Origin: a virus | Virus record (IMG/VR): IMGVR_UViG_3300046515_000164 | Coordinates: 1-27,879 of that record | Direction: 5' to 3' (one strand) | Length of the DNA stretch: 27,879 nt | In this document: in pieces, positions 21,742 to 27,879 of the stretch | Layout of the letters: each line of letters starts with the position of its first letter | Position numbering within the stretch: the first letter of the stretch is position 1 | Program-made: the position numbers and the translations under genes | The notes under the pieces: model-generated | Seen by the model: only the letters and a program-made list of their open reading frames with translations | What the model was told of the DNA's origin: nothing | Databases searched by the model: none

Positions 21742-21990
21742 ATGACAAAGCCAAAAAACAAACCAACACCGTCAAATTCGTTTGAGCTTCTTGGACTCCG
21801 CATCCAAAAAATCATCAGCGCCCCCGCTGCCCAAAAACGAAAAACGGCAGTCATTTGCAAGGGAGCGGATGAATGCCTTGAGGACTGGAAACGGCTCCTT
21901 GAAGAGATAGCAGAAAACGAGCACGTACTAGTGCGTCGAGAAGATGACTGTGCCGCGCGTATCTCTTGGGACCTCCCCGCAAATATCTAG
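21742..21990 (+). CDS. Unknown lysogenic gene in the immunity region
   Basis: The 82-residue product is MTKPKNKPTPSNSFELLGLRIQKIISAPAAQKRKTAVICKGADECLEDWKRLLEEIAENEHVLVRREDDCAARISWDLPANI. It has a basic N-terminal tail and a small alpha/beta body, with no membrane segment. GGAGC lies upstream of the ATG. It is bounded by intrinsic terminators on both sides and lies in the repressor direction between cI and the second operator, where lambda has rexAB. Expression in the lysogen, and perhaps superinfection exclusion, is inference from position. Confidence 0.65.
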   Translation: MTKPKNKPTPSNSFELLGLRIQKIISAPAAQKRKTAVICKGADECLEDWKRLLEEIAENEHVLVRREDDCAARISWDLPANI

Positions 21991-21998
21991 CCCAAAGC

Positions 21999-22025
21999 AA
22001 GCCCGTCCAGCACGGGCTTTTTTTT
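21999..22025 (+). terminator. Intrinsic terminator of the immunity-region gene
   Basis: AAGCCCGT and ACGGGCTT form an 8-bp stem with a 5-base loop, followed by eight Ts. Very strong. Confidence 0.88.
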
Positions 22026-22040
22026 CATAGAGCGCAAATA

Positions 22041-22085
22041 TATCTCCGGCGGCATTGACTTTAAATATCCCCGGCGGCAATATTT
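22041..22085 (+). promoter_or_regulatory. PL-like promoter with two OL operator sites
   Basis: TTGACT (22055-22060) and AATATT (22079-22084) are 18 bases apart. Two operator copies overlap it: TATCTCCGGCGGCATT at 22041-22056 and TATCCCCGGCGGCAATATTT at 22066-22085. The first shares TATCTCCGGCGG exactly with the first OR site, so the same repressor should shut the right-hand operon. Confidence 0.78.
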
Positions 22086-22091
22086 GTTCGT

Positions 22092-22108
22092 CGCTGTGAA
22101 TCACAGCG
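22092..22108 (+). promoter_or_regulatory. Perfect dyad at the start of the PL transcript
   Basis: CGCTGTGAATCACAGCG reads as a 6-bp stem with a GAATC pentaloop in RNA, or as a 17-base dyad in DNA. It begins at about the predicted transcript start. A stem of this size with a 5-base loop is boxB-like, but it lies before boxA instead of after it. Confidence 0.45.
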
Positions 22109-22127
22109 GCAATACGGGGCCACCCGC

Positions 22128-22140
22128 CGCTCTTTAACAA
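22128..22140 (+). promoter_or_regulatory. boxA antitermination element in the PL leader
   Basis: CGCTCTTTAACAA is a near-perfect match to the boxA consensus of lambda nut and rRNA operons, which binds NusB-NusE. It lies about 40 bases into the leader. A possible boxB-like hairpin, GTGGG-CGATT-CCCAC, follows at 22189-22203, further away than usual. An intrinsic terminator at 23256 within this operon is a possible target. Confidence 0.75.
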
Positions 22141-22314
22141 CCTAACCGCTACAAGGCTGTCACCAGCAAAAAGACCAACGCACCCGGCGTGGGCGATTCC
22201 CACCTAAGTGCGCCGTATCTGAGTCCCGCTGACAGCCCAATCAGATTTCATTGCATGTCCTTGGCAACAGGGCCATGCGGGAAATTCCCCTCCCCCCTGT
22301 AATAAGGAAACACC

Positions 22315-22764
22315 ATGTTCGAAATGAAAAAACTCTTCGGAAAACAAGTCGGCAATGCCCAGGCCGAAATGAAGAAGGTCGTTAACCGCGACTTGATGCA
22401 GGCCATTGTCGGTGGCGGCCTATTGGTCGCTGCGGCTGATGGTGAGATTGAAGCCAGCGAGGTTTCCAAGCTGGATGAGTTGATTCGCTCCAACCCGAAT
22501 TTGACGCACTTCGGCAGCGAGATCACCGAAACTATCAATCGTTTTACAGGCCAGTTGAACGCCAACTTTCAAGTAGGTCGATTGGCGATCAAGCGGGAGC
22601 TGGCCGACATCAAAAACGTTCCGGCCGACGCGGAGGAAGCCTTCGTCAACGTTCTTGCCGTTGCCCAGGCTGATGGTCAGATCGAGCCAGCAGAGTTGGT
22701 GGTGCTGAAGGAAATAGGCATGCACTTCGGTCTGCGCCTGGCTGACTACGGTATCGAGGCGTGA
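22315..22764 (+). CDS. TerB-like protein, first gene of the PL operon
   Basis: The 149-residue product is MFEMKKLFGKQVGNAQAEMKKVVNRDLMQAIVGGGLLVAAADGEIEASEVSKLDELIRSNPNL...VLAVAQADGQIEPAELVVLKEIGMHFGL. The paired AAADGEIEASE and AQADGQIEPAE segments are the TerB/DjlA-type metal-binding repeat of tellurite-resistance proteins. Stand-alone TerB-like proteins occur in phages with unclear function. AAGGAAAC lies before the ATG. The 230-base leader carries boxA. Confidence 0.78.
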   Translation: MFEMKKLFGKQVGNAQAEMKKVVNRDLMQAIVGGGLLVAAADGEIEASEVSKLDELIRSNPNLTHFGSEITETINRFTGQLNANFQVGRLAIKRELADIKNVPADAEEAFVNVLAVAQADGQIEPAELVVLKEIGMHFGLRLADYGIEA

Positions 22765-22964
22765 AGTACGCGACAAAGGTTCTGCTGATCCTGCTGGCAC
22801 TGATCGTCGGCTGCATGTTGCTGAGCAACGTAGCCTCTCGGGCCACTTGCTCCTACTACGGCTTCCAGACGGACCGAGAGACGCGCTACGCCGCCTTTGT
22901 AGGCTGCATGGCTCTGGTTGACGGGGCGTGGTTCCCGCGCAATGAAATCCGCGTAGTGCAGTGA
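22761..22964 (+). CDS. Small membrane or lipoprotein, GTG start
   Basis: The 67-residue product begins (GTG)KYATKVLLILLALIVGCML: a basic N-terminus, a hydrophobic run, and IVGC, a plausible lipobox with Cys18. The remainder (ATCSYYGFQTDRETRYAAFVGCMALVDGAWFPRNEIRVVQ) would face the periplasm. The GTG overlaps the TerB-like stop (GTGA), so the two are coupled. I do not recognise the family. Phage envelope proteins of this sort can alter receptor access. Confidence 0.65.
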   Translation: MKYATKVLLILLALIVGCMLLSNVASRATCSYYGFQTDRETRYAAFVGCMALVDGAWFPRNEIRVVQ

Positions 22965-22974
22965 CGCTTCACTG

Positions 22975-22998
22975 ATGCCGCCTCTTACAAGGCGGTAT
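22975..22998 (+). other. Hairpin ahead of csrA
   Basis: TGCCGCC and GGCGGTA form a 7-bp stem (one G-T pair) with an 8-base loop, ending about 30 bases before the csrA start. No T-run follows, so a terminator is unlikely; a leader structure is possible. Confidence 0.4.
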
Positions 22999-23029
22999 TG
23001 GGAAACCAACTAACGCAAGGAAATGGACA

Positions 23030-23230
23030 ATGCTGATTTTGACTCGCAAAGCAGGCGAAAGCATCAACATAGGCAACAACATCACGATCACCGTACTGGG
23101 TGTGAGCGGTCAACAAGTACGCATCGGGACAAGCGCGCCCAAGGACGTCGCAGTGCATCGAGAAGAAATCACGCAGCGCATTCAGGCGAGTTTGTCGAAG
23201 TCCGCGATGACAACACCTGCGATCACTTAA
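23030..23230 (+). CDS. csrA: CsrA/RsmA-family RNA-binding regulator encoded by the phage
   Basis: The 66-residue product is [58 protein letters not shown]. It is a full-length CsrA: the N-terminal LTRKAGE strand and the VAVHREEI segment with the RNA-contacting Arg44 are intact. CsrA proteins bind GGA motifs in leader RNAs and control translation. In Pseudomonas the host homologues RsmA and RsmE control biofilm, secretion and metabolism. AAGGA precedes the ATG. Its place in the repressed PL operon implies expression during induction. Confidence 0.95.
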   Translation: MLILTRKAGESINIGNNITITVLGVSGQQVRIGTSAPKDVAVHREEITQRIQASLSKSAMTTPAIT

Positions 23231-23255
23231 GTAGGTCTTTGTGACGCAAACAGTG

Positions 23256-23279
23256 GCCCGGTTCCGATCGGGCTTTTTT
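23256..23279 (+). terminator. Intrinsic terminator downstream of csrA
   Basis: GCCCG and CGGGC form a stem with an 8-base loop, followed by six Ts. It lies inside the PL operon, so int and xis expression from PL would need antitermination. Confidence 0.8.
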
Positions 23280-23380
23280 ACGCCTGCCTTTTATCAATCA
23301 GCATCCTTCCCTGCCCAATAGCGACCAGCAGGTGGTCGAAGAGCTGACGAATACACGCAACCAACTCCGAGGGATCAACC

Positions 23381-23653
23381 ATGCATCCATCATTTCAAGA
23401 GCGCATCGATGAAGTCGGTGAACTGCTGCAACGCACAAAGGCCGCCCGCTCCGGGTTCTACATTCGTATTGATCGACGAGCCCCATCTAAACCGGTGCGC
23501 TACCAAGTCGCCGGCGGAAGCTTCGGCATGTATCAGATTAAAGACCTCACCACCGGCAAGACTCGCGCCTTTCGTAACGACTACAAGGCCGCTCACGACC
23601 TCGCCATGCAGTTTGAAGCAAAGGTCAATCGCCAAGTTGCAGTGACTCTATGA
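23381..23653 (+). CDS. Unknown small phage protein
   Basis: The 90-residue product is MHPSFQERIDEVGELLQRTKAARSGFYIRIDRRAPSKPVRYQVAGGSFGMYQIKDLTTGKTRAFRNDYKAAHDLAMQFEAKVNRQVAVTL. It is basic, with a helix-beta-helix look, and I do not recognise it. GAGGG lies before the ATG, and its TGA overlaps the next ATG as ATGA. Early phage operon position. Confidence 0.7.
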   Translation: MHPSFQERIDEVGELLQRTKAARSGFYIRIDRRAPSKPVRYQVAGGSFGMYQIKDLTTGKTRAFRNDYKAAHDLAMQFEAKVNRQVAVTL

Positions 23654-24111
23654 AAAAGCGAAAGCCCAACAACATGCGGACCCGGATAGAGCGAGCGATC
23701 CGGGCACTGCTCAATGCCAATCACGTTGCGGTGGTCCACATCGACCCCAGCAGACGCCAAGGGATGATCAACAGGAAGAGCTGCAAGAGCATCCCGCCAG
23801 GACAACGCATGGCCGAAGCAATCTGCGACGTTGCCCATCGCTGGACGATCTATGTCAGCGTCCAGTGTCGAGATCAGCGCGGCCACCGCTACACCAAATC
23901 GGTAGAGGTCGCCCCTCAAGGCAACTATCTGGCCGCCCACCTCGAAGACGTGATCGAGGACACCTACAAAGCCCTGGTCGCCGAGAGCAATCCGAATCAT
24001 CGGGTCGCTTCAGGCTGGATCGCCATTCCCGCCGAGGTCTCGCTGACTGAAGAACAGGCCGCCCGGGTGTTCGACGCCGTGGGTGTCTGGAATCAGCAGA
24101 TAGCAGCATGA
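23650..24111 (+). CDS. Unknown phage protein
   Basis: The 153-residue product starts MKKRKPNNMRTRIERAIRALLNANHVAVVHIDPSRRQGMINRKSCKSIPPGQRMAEAICDVAHRWTIYVSVQCRDQRGHRYTKSVEV. It has a very basic N-terminus, then mixed alpha/beta with acidic C-terminal helices (EDVIEDTYKALVAES, LTEEQAARVFDAVGVWN). I do not recognise it. It is coupled to the gene before by an ATGA overlap. A nucleic-acid-binding role would fit the basic start but is only inference. Confidence 0.68.
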   Translation: MKKRKPNNMRTRIERAIRALLNANHVAVVHIDPSRRQGMINRKSCKSIPPGQRMAEAICDVAHRWTIYVSVQCRDQRGHRYTKSVEVAPQGNYLAAHLEDVIEDTYKALVAESNPNHRVASGWIAIPAEVSLTEEQAARVFDAVGVWNQQIAA

Positions 24112-24245
24112 AGCGAGTTAGCAGCCAGCGGCGCCGACGCCTTCGTCAGCCTCAACTCAACCTTCCCCCCAGCGGCCTATTGGCCATCCCGGAGAAACAG
24201 CCATGCCCATTCCCACCGACGCCGCAGCATTCCTCGAAGAGTTGA
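24108..24245 (+). CDS. Possible 45-residue basic peptide
   Basis: This short frame opens by an ATGA overlap with the gene before it, which suggests coupling: MKRVSSQRRRRLRQPQLNLP and on. It is arginine- and proline-rich and its 3' part overlaps the better-supported frame at 24203, so it may be only a chance frame. Confidence 0.3.
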   Translation: MKRVSSQRRRRLRQPQLNLPPSGLLAIPEKQPCPFPPTPQHSSKS

Positions 24246-24295
24246 ACGGCGGCGCATTCACAAACCAAACCGGCCTACATCGATTGATGTACTGA
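24203..24295 (+). pseudogene. Truncated 5' end of a phage gene
   Basis: GGAG lies 8 bases before the ATG. The 30 codons read MPIPTDAAAFLEELNGGAFT then NQTGLHRLMY. The start resembles the N-terminus of a family of about 100 residues that I remember from Pseudomonas prophages (xFLEELNGGxFxxx followed by a helix and a beta-rich body). Similarity stops after about residue 22, exactly where base composition turns AT-rich, so the gene seems to have been cut by arrival of the neighbouring cassette. The family memory has not been checked. Confidence 0.5.
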
Positions 24296-24305
24296 TGCCC
24301 TATAA

Positions 24306-25181
24306 CTACTCACCATTATCTAGCCAGTGAAATAAATCATCAGCCCCGTTCAAAAGACTTGACTGTTCCACGGAACAAGAAAGTCCAAAAGATTTTGCAA
24401 TTGCGCCAACAGCCTTAACATACGGCCTCCCTACAAAAGGCGATACATAAACTCCATCAATAAGACTAAAAACATCGCAGTGCGCCATATATGCCTTAAT
24501 AACAAAATCATCCAAATTATTTACATCTAGGTCAGGACACAAAAAAGCACGCACCTCGTTCTCATGCGAATAAGATATTCTTTTTAGCAACGGCATAATA
24601 TGCCCATCGACAACACAATCAGATGGAGCAATAGTTGAATCTGAATAATCTAAATACTTCACCTTCCCAAGGAAAATCTTTGTTTGTCTTTCCGTCGCTA
24701 TCGCAGACTCCAAAGCGTGCCTTAGCTTACCAACAGTAGTTTTTACAGCAACTCCTTTTCCTTGATCACTGTAAAGCTTCCACATAGCTTCTGATTGATA
24801 CTCAGAATAATACCAGCAACTTACCAGCGTCCCTTTTGACAGCAAATTGAACAGCTTGCGAAACACCGCTGAACGTGTTGCCAGTTGATCTTTAGCTTTT
24901 TGTATTGCCGCAACAAACTCTGGTGTTTTTTGATGGTTCGAGCTTTCCATTAAAGACACATATTCGATTACATCACTATAAACATGATCACTCACTGAAT
25001 ACATTGCTTTAATGGCCACAGCCGGAGGAAAACCTTCATATGGATCAGAAGTCATATATGAGTCAAGAGGCGCAAAATAGACACCGCCATCATCCAGCAA
25101 ATTTACAAACTTATCCAATGACATATATCTCCATAAAACCATGTCATCATTTAAACTTTTCAGCACCTCTACTTCCACCAT
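24306..25181 (-). CDS. DUF2971 protein, AT-rich, against the operon direction
   Basis: The 291-residue product starts MVEVEVLKSLNDDMVLWRYMSLDKFVNLLDDGGVYFAPLDSYMTSDPYEGFPP. The DUF2971 pattern is present: WRYMSLDKFxxLL, a YFAPLDSYxxSDPYEG loop, VSCWYYSEYQSEAMWKLYSDQGKGVAVKT (about 120-147), VKYLDY, and SHENEVRAFL (about 214-223). Function of DUF2971 is not settled; members are scattered among mobile regions and near defence genes. The gene is clearly AT-richer than all neighbours. GGAGG sits almost on the ATG, so the GTG at 25178 is an alternative start. The promoter was not identified. Confidence 0.82.
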   Translation of the reverse strand: MVEVEVLKSLNDDMVLWRYMSLDKFVNLLDDGGVYFAPLDSYMTSDPYEGFPPAVAIKAMYSVSDHVYSDVIEYVSLMESSNHQKTPEFVAAIQKAKDQLATRSAVFRKLFNLLSKGTLVSCWYYSEYQSEAMWKLYSDQGKGVAVKTTVGKLRHALESAIATERQTKIFLGKVKYLDYSDSTIAPSDCVVDGHIMPLLKRISYSHENEVRAFLCPDLDVNNLDDFVIKAYMAHCDVFSLIDGVYVSPFVGRPYVKAVGAIAKSFGLSCSVEQSSLLNGADDLFHWLDNGE

Positions 25182-25234
25182 ACCTCCTTATGCCTGCTTC
25201 ATATCAGGCCGAACACCAATCTCGTCCCAACGAA

Positions 25235-25699
25235 TCACACCAACTGATGAGCTAAGCGAGAAAGCACAGCTGCGTAGGCCTCAGAAAAATATCCTCTGAC
25301 CCGAGGATCGTTCACGAATTTAATTCGGAAATCAGCCATTTCAGGCTCTTCCTCCACTTCGAATGTATCGAGAAAGGCGTCTTGCTCTGCGATCAGGATT
25401 TCGGGTTGGTCGTACCCATCAAACTGGCTCCCTGTAATATCTATTTGGAAGCGATCAAACCTCAGCCAGACGTGACTAACCAATTCTCCACCTTGGCCGC
25501 CGCCCGCGCCCGAAACTCGAAGAGCGCCCGGAAAACCCTGATCCGATAAATACGCGGCGAGCAACATTGATGAATCATCACACGACGCAAATGGAAACCT
25601 GTCCGTGATCGAGATCTGAAATGGAAAACCTCCCCATGAGCATTCCCGAACCGCAGTTCTGAACGGCCTCACCAGTTCAAGCAAATCACATCGTTCCAT
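25235..25699 (-). CDS. Transglutaminase-like protein with Cys-His-Asp set, unknown role
   Basis: I chose the ATG at 25699 because GGAGG is 8 bases upstream, giving 154 residues; the frame is open 20 codons further. FASCDDSSMLLAAYLSDQGF (Cys40), SHVWLRF (His76) and FQIDITGSQFDG (Asp87) form the order and spacing of the transglutaminase/papain-like triad. The 'HxWLxF...DIT..QF' pattern recurs in small uncharacterised bacterial proteins. It is divergent from the DUF2786 gene and 50 bases upstream of the DUF2971 gene on the same strand, so they may form one unit. Catalysis has not been shown for such proteins as far as I know. Confidence 0.7.
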   Translation of the reverse strand: MERCDLLELVRPFRTAVRECSWGGFPFQISITDRFPFASCDDSSMLLAAYLSDQGFPGALRVSGAGGGQGGELVSHVWLRFDRFQIDITGSQFDGYDQPEILIAEQDAFLDTFEVEEEPEMADFRIKFVNDPRVRGYFSEAYAAVLSRLAHQLV

Positions 25700-25748
25700 C
25701 TGCAACCTCCATTTTGAATCGCTCCAAATATACCTGCGAGAGTCCCCT

Positions 25749-26528
25749 ATGTCCGACAATCACATCGACGAAAAGAAACTCGAGCGAGCGCTCCGTAAAA
25801 TCAAGCACTGCTTGGCCCTATCCACGAGTGCCAATGAGAACGAAGCGGCCACGGCACTTCGGCAAGCACAAGCGCTGATGCGTGAATATCGATTGACCGA
25901 GATGGACGTGAAGCTCAGCGACGTCGGAGAGATCGAATCTCAATTCTCTCGCAACGAGCGTAGGCCTATGTGGGATCAGCAGTTGAGCGGCGCTGTTGCC
26001 GAAGTGTTCAGCTGCACCTCACTGCGCAACAGACAATGGTGCAAAACCAAGCAACGAGTAGTTGAGCGCGCATCATTCGTCGGAGTTACACCAGCTCAGA
26101 ATATTGCGCTGTATGCCTACGAAGCACTACTGACCAAGCTAACCACGGCGCGCAAGGAGTACGCCGCTGGTGTTCGGTCGGGCAAACATCTCAGCTCGTA
26201 TTCTGCCGAAACGGCTGGTGACCACTTCGCCCTTGCCTGGGTCGGTCAAGTCTACGGAAAGCTTCGGGCTTTAATCCCGCAAGGCGAGGAAGACAGCATC
26301 GCCACGTCAAGTGATGGTCGTGGTCTAGTAACCCTGCAATCACAGGACAAGGCGCTGATCGCCGAGTACCTAGCCAATAACGGCGTTGGCAAAGCCCGAA
26401 AGGCGCGTGAGACCGAGCTCGATTGGAACGCCCAAATTGCGGGCATGCTCGCGGGGCGAGACGTAGACCTGCACGCCGGCATTGCGCGCGGTGACGATGA
26501 TGTTCTCGCGCTATGTGCGATTGCCTGA
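25749..26528 (+). CDS. DUF2786 domain protein
   Basis: In this 259-residue product, residues 9-50 (KKLERALRKIKHCLALSTSANENEAATALRQAQALMREYRLTEMDV) are the DUF2786 motif, a helical N-terminal unit. The C-terminal part (FVGVTPAQNIALYAYEALLTKLTTARKEYAAG...FALAWVGQVYGKLRAL) is its usual partner domain (DUF7168 type). The family is common in Pseudomonas phages; function unknown. It stands between the inserted cassette and the integration genes in the normal operon direction. Its start is divergent to the transglutaminase-like gene across about 50 bases, where promoters for both should lie. Confidence 0.85.
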   Translation: MSDNHIDEKKLERALRKIKHCLALSTSANENEAATALRQAQALMREYRLTEMDVKLSDVGEIESQFSRNERRPMWDQQLSGAVAEVFSCTSLRNRQWCKTKQRVVERASFVGVTPAQNIALYAYEALLTKLTTARKEYAAGVRSGKHLSSYSAETAGDHFALAWVGQVYGKLRALIPQGEEDSIATSSDGRGLVTLQSQDKALIAEYLANNGVGKARKARETELDWNAQIAGMLAGRDVDLHAGIARGDDDVLALCAIA

Positions 26529-26548
26529 GCATCAATTCACCACCTTCC

Positions 26549-26568
26549 ACCTGCCGGGCAACCCCGGC
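26549..26568. repeat. Hairpin between DUF2786 and DUF4224 genes
   Basis: TGCCGGG and CCCGGCA form a 7-bp stem with a 4-base loop and no T-run. The gap around it (26529-26658) shows no other feature. Confidence 0.5.
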
Positions 26569-26658
26569 ATACATGCCAACCCTCGCCTCACTGCCTCCGT
26601 TTAAAACGCGAGCAAGTTTAACCACCTTCTGCCGCCACGCGGCGACATGGAGCATCAC

Positions 26659-26898
26659 ATGGAATCCGAAATCCTTTCGCCCGCAGAGCTGGAGGAACTC
26701 ACTGGCTATAAAGCCCCAGCTTCCCAAAAACAATGGCTAGTAGATCGCCAGTGGGTGTTCGAGGTAAACCGCAACGGCCCACGAGTTGGTCGGCACTATG
26801 CCCGAATGAAGCTGGGCTTTGTGATACCTACTTCTCTCAACCCACCCCCTACACCCACAGCTCCAGTATGGACGCCAGACTTCTCACGAGTGAATTGA
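26659..26898 (+). CDS. DUF4224 protein, excisionase position
   Basis: The 79-residue product MESEILSPAELEELTGYKAPASQKQWLVDRQWVFEVNRNGPRVGRHYARMKLG matches the DUF4224 pattern closely: 'LSxxELxELTGYKxxxxQxxWL' then 'GRPxVxR'. Genes of this family almost always precede a phage integrase, where an excisionase or directionality factor would be. I chose the ATG at 26659 over 26647 because GGAG lies 6 bases before it. Its stop is one base before the integrase ATG. Confidence 0.88.
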   Translation: MESEILSPAELEELTGYKAPASQKQWLVDRQWVFEVNRNGPRVGRHYARMKLGFVIPTSLNPPPTPTAPVWTPDFSRVN

Positions 26899-26899
26899 A

Positions 26900-27879
26900 A
26901 TGCGTCCCCGCAAAGCCGAAACACGTAATTTACCGCCAAGGATGTATCAGTGGACACGCCCCCGAAAAAGCGGAAAAACTTGGATTGCTTACTACTACCT
27001 GGACATATTGGGAAAGGCGATACCGCTAGGCAAAGACTTGGACAAAGCCAGGGTCAAATGGGCCGAACTCGAAGCCAAGGAAGCGCCGCTCGATCTGCGC
27101 ACAATGAAGGGCATCTTCGACCGATACATCCGCGACATAGTCTCCAAGAAAGCGGCGCGCACCCAGAAGGACAACCTCGCGGAAATCAAGCAACTGCGAC
27201 CGATGTTCGACAGCGCACCTATTGACTCGATCACCCCAGCCACGATTGCTGGGTACCGGGATGCACGGACGGCCAAGGTGCGGGCTAACCGTGAGATCGC
27301 CATCCTCTCCCATGTTTTCAATATCGCTCGGGAATGGGGGCTGACGACCAAAGAAAATCCCTGCCAAGGCGTTCGCAAAAACAAGGAGACTCCGAGGGAT
27401 TATTACGCGAATGACGTGGTTTGGGTTGCTGTTTACAAGAAGGCAGCTCAAGAGCTGAAAGACGCGATGGACCTGGCTTACCTGACCGGGCAACGACCGG
27501 CGGATGTATTGGTCATGCGGAAGGATGACATAGAGGGGGGATACTTGGGTGTGCAGCAGAACAAGACGCACAAGAAGCTGCGTATCCAGATGACTGTCGG
27601 CGATGAGGCAAACAGCCTAGGGCAGTTGATCGCGAAAATGGCCGAGCGCAACGCTCAGCACATTTGCAGCTATCTGATTGTGAGCGCGCGCGGTAAACGC
27701 ATGACGGCGAAGATGCTTCGTGACAGGTGGGACAAGGCTCGGGAAAAGGCCAAGAAAGAGGCGAATGAACTCGGCGACACTCTCCTGGCCGAAAAAATCG
27801 GCAGCTTCCAGTTCCGTGACATCAGGCCAAAAGCTGCGTCAGAAATCCTGGACGTCGGCGATGCGAGCCTTCTCCTAGG
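26900..27879 (+). CDS. int: Phage integrase, tyrosine recombinase (3' end cut by window edge)
   Basis: The frame is open to the window edge (326 codons). The product starts MRPRKAETRNLPPRMYQWTRPRKSGKTWIAYYYLDILGKAIPLGKDL, an arm-binding domain, then a core-binding domain (TMKGIFDRYIRDIVSKKAARTQKDNLAEIKQLRPMF...NREIAILSHVFNIAREWG) and the catalytic start, AYLTGQRPADVLVMRKDDI with the first Arg, the Lys in QNKTHKKLRIQ and FQFRDIRPKA. The final His-Tyr lies outside. The RDIR in place of HxLR is worth noting but occurs in phage integrases. The attP site should be just to the right. Confidence 0.93.
   Translation, partial: MRPRKAETRNLPPRMYQWTRPRKSGKTWIAYYYLDILGKAIPLGKDLDKARVKWAELEAKEAPLDLRTMKGIFDRYIRDIVSKKAARTQKDNLAEIKQLRPMFDSAPIDSITPATIAGYRDARTAKVRANREIAILSHVFNIAREWGLTTKENPCQGVRKNKETPRDYYANDVVWVAVYKKAAQELKDAMDLAYLTGQRPADVLVMRKDDIEGGYLGVQQNKTHKKLRIQMTVGDEANSLGQLIAKMAERNAQHICSYLIVSARGKRMTAKMLRDRWDKAREKAKKEANELGDTLLAEKIGSFQFRDIRPKAASEILDVGDASLLL

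Noticed and set aside
26549-26568. Hairpin as transcription terminator
   Set aside because: No T-run on either strand; kept only as a hairpin.
26191-26733. Minus-strand frame opposite the DUF2786 gene
   Set aside because: Shadow frame rich in Arg/His/Cys with no ribosome site; the plus strand has a recognised domain.
27700-27879. Search for attP or tRNA gene at the right edge
   Set aside because: The integrase gene is still open at the edge, so the attachment site is outside the window; no tRNA gene was seen anywhere.

Overview
The window looks like about 28 kb of an integrated temperate phage in a Pseudomonas-type genome. The basis is GC-rich coding with strong G/C third-position bias, protein families common in Pseudomonas prophages (DUF4224 plus integrase, phage CsrA/RsmA, DUF2786, a protease-capsid fusion), and a complete lambda-style gene order. 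Neither prophage end nor an att site is inside the window: the left edge cuts a tail fibre gene and the right edge cuts the integrase gene. I had no database search, so names rest on motifs, length and gene order.

Left half, minus strand (about 13.2 kb down to 1): late genes. Reading in the direction of transcription: holin-like protein, two small unknowns, a candidate packaging (cos) region, terminase small and large subunits, gpW-like joining protein, lambda-type portal, a ClpP-type protease fused to the major capsid protein, a gpD-like decoration protein, head-tail joining proteins, then P2-type baseplate proteins V, W, J, I and the tail-collar fibre (H). So a lambda-like head and packaging module is joined to a P2-like contractile tail. 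Sheath, tube, tape measure and endolysin are not in the window.

Middle (13.4-15.6 kb): a disturbed non-coding stretch between the antiterminator gene and the late genes. It holds tandem terminators, a 1.3 kb element with mirrored 22-23 bp iterated ends that carries a frameshifted merR, a truncated merT and a 31-codon membrane peptide, one plus-strand gene of unknown function, and a block of overlapping hairpins.

15.6-20.8 kb, minus strand: early right operon in lambda order: cro, a CII/YmfL-like regulator, an O-like replication protein with six iterons inside its coding sequence (probable origin), a DnaC-like helicase loader, two small unknowns, an unexpected second tyrosine recombinase, a CxxC zinc-binding protein and a Q-type antiterminator.

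20.8-22.1 kb: immunity region. It contains a LexA-like self-cleaving repressor (plus strand), an operator/promoter region against cro, a small lysogenic gene boxed by two intrinsic terminators, and a second operator/promoter (PL-like) with the same operator core, followed by a near-perfect boxA.

22.1-27.9 kb, plus strand: PL-type operon with a TerB-like protein, a small membrane or lipoprotein, CsrA, several unknowns, DUF2786, DUF4224 (excisionase position) and integrase. It is interrupted by a minus-strand two-gene cassette (transglutaminase-like C-H-D protein and an AT-rich DUF2971 protein) next to a truncated phage gene. This cassette and the mer-carrying element are the most interesting parts of the window.
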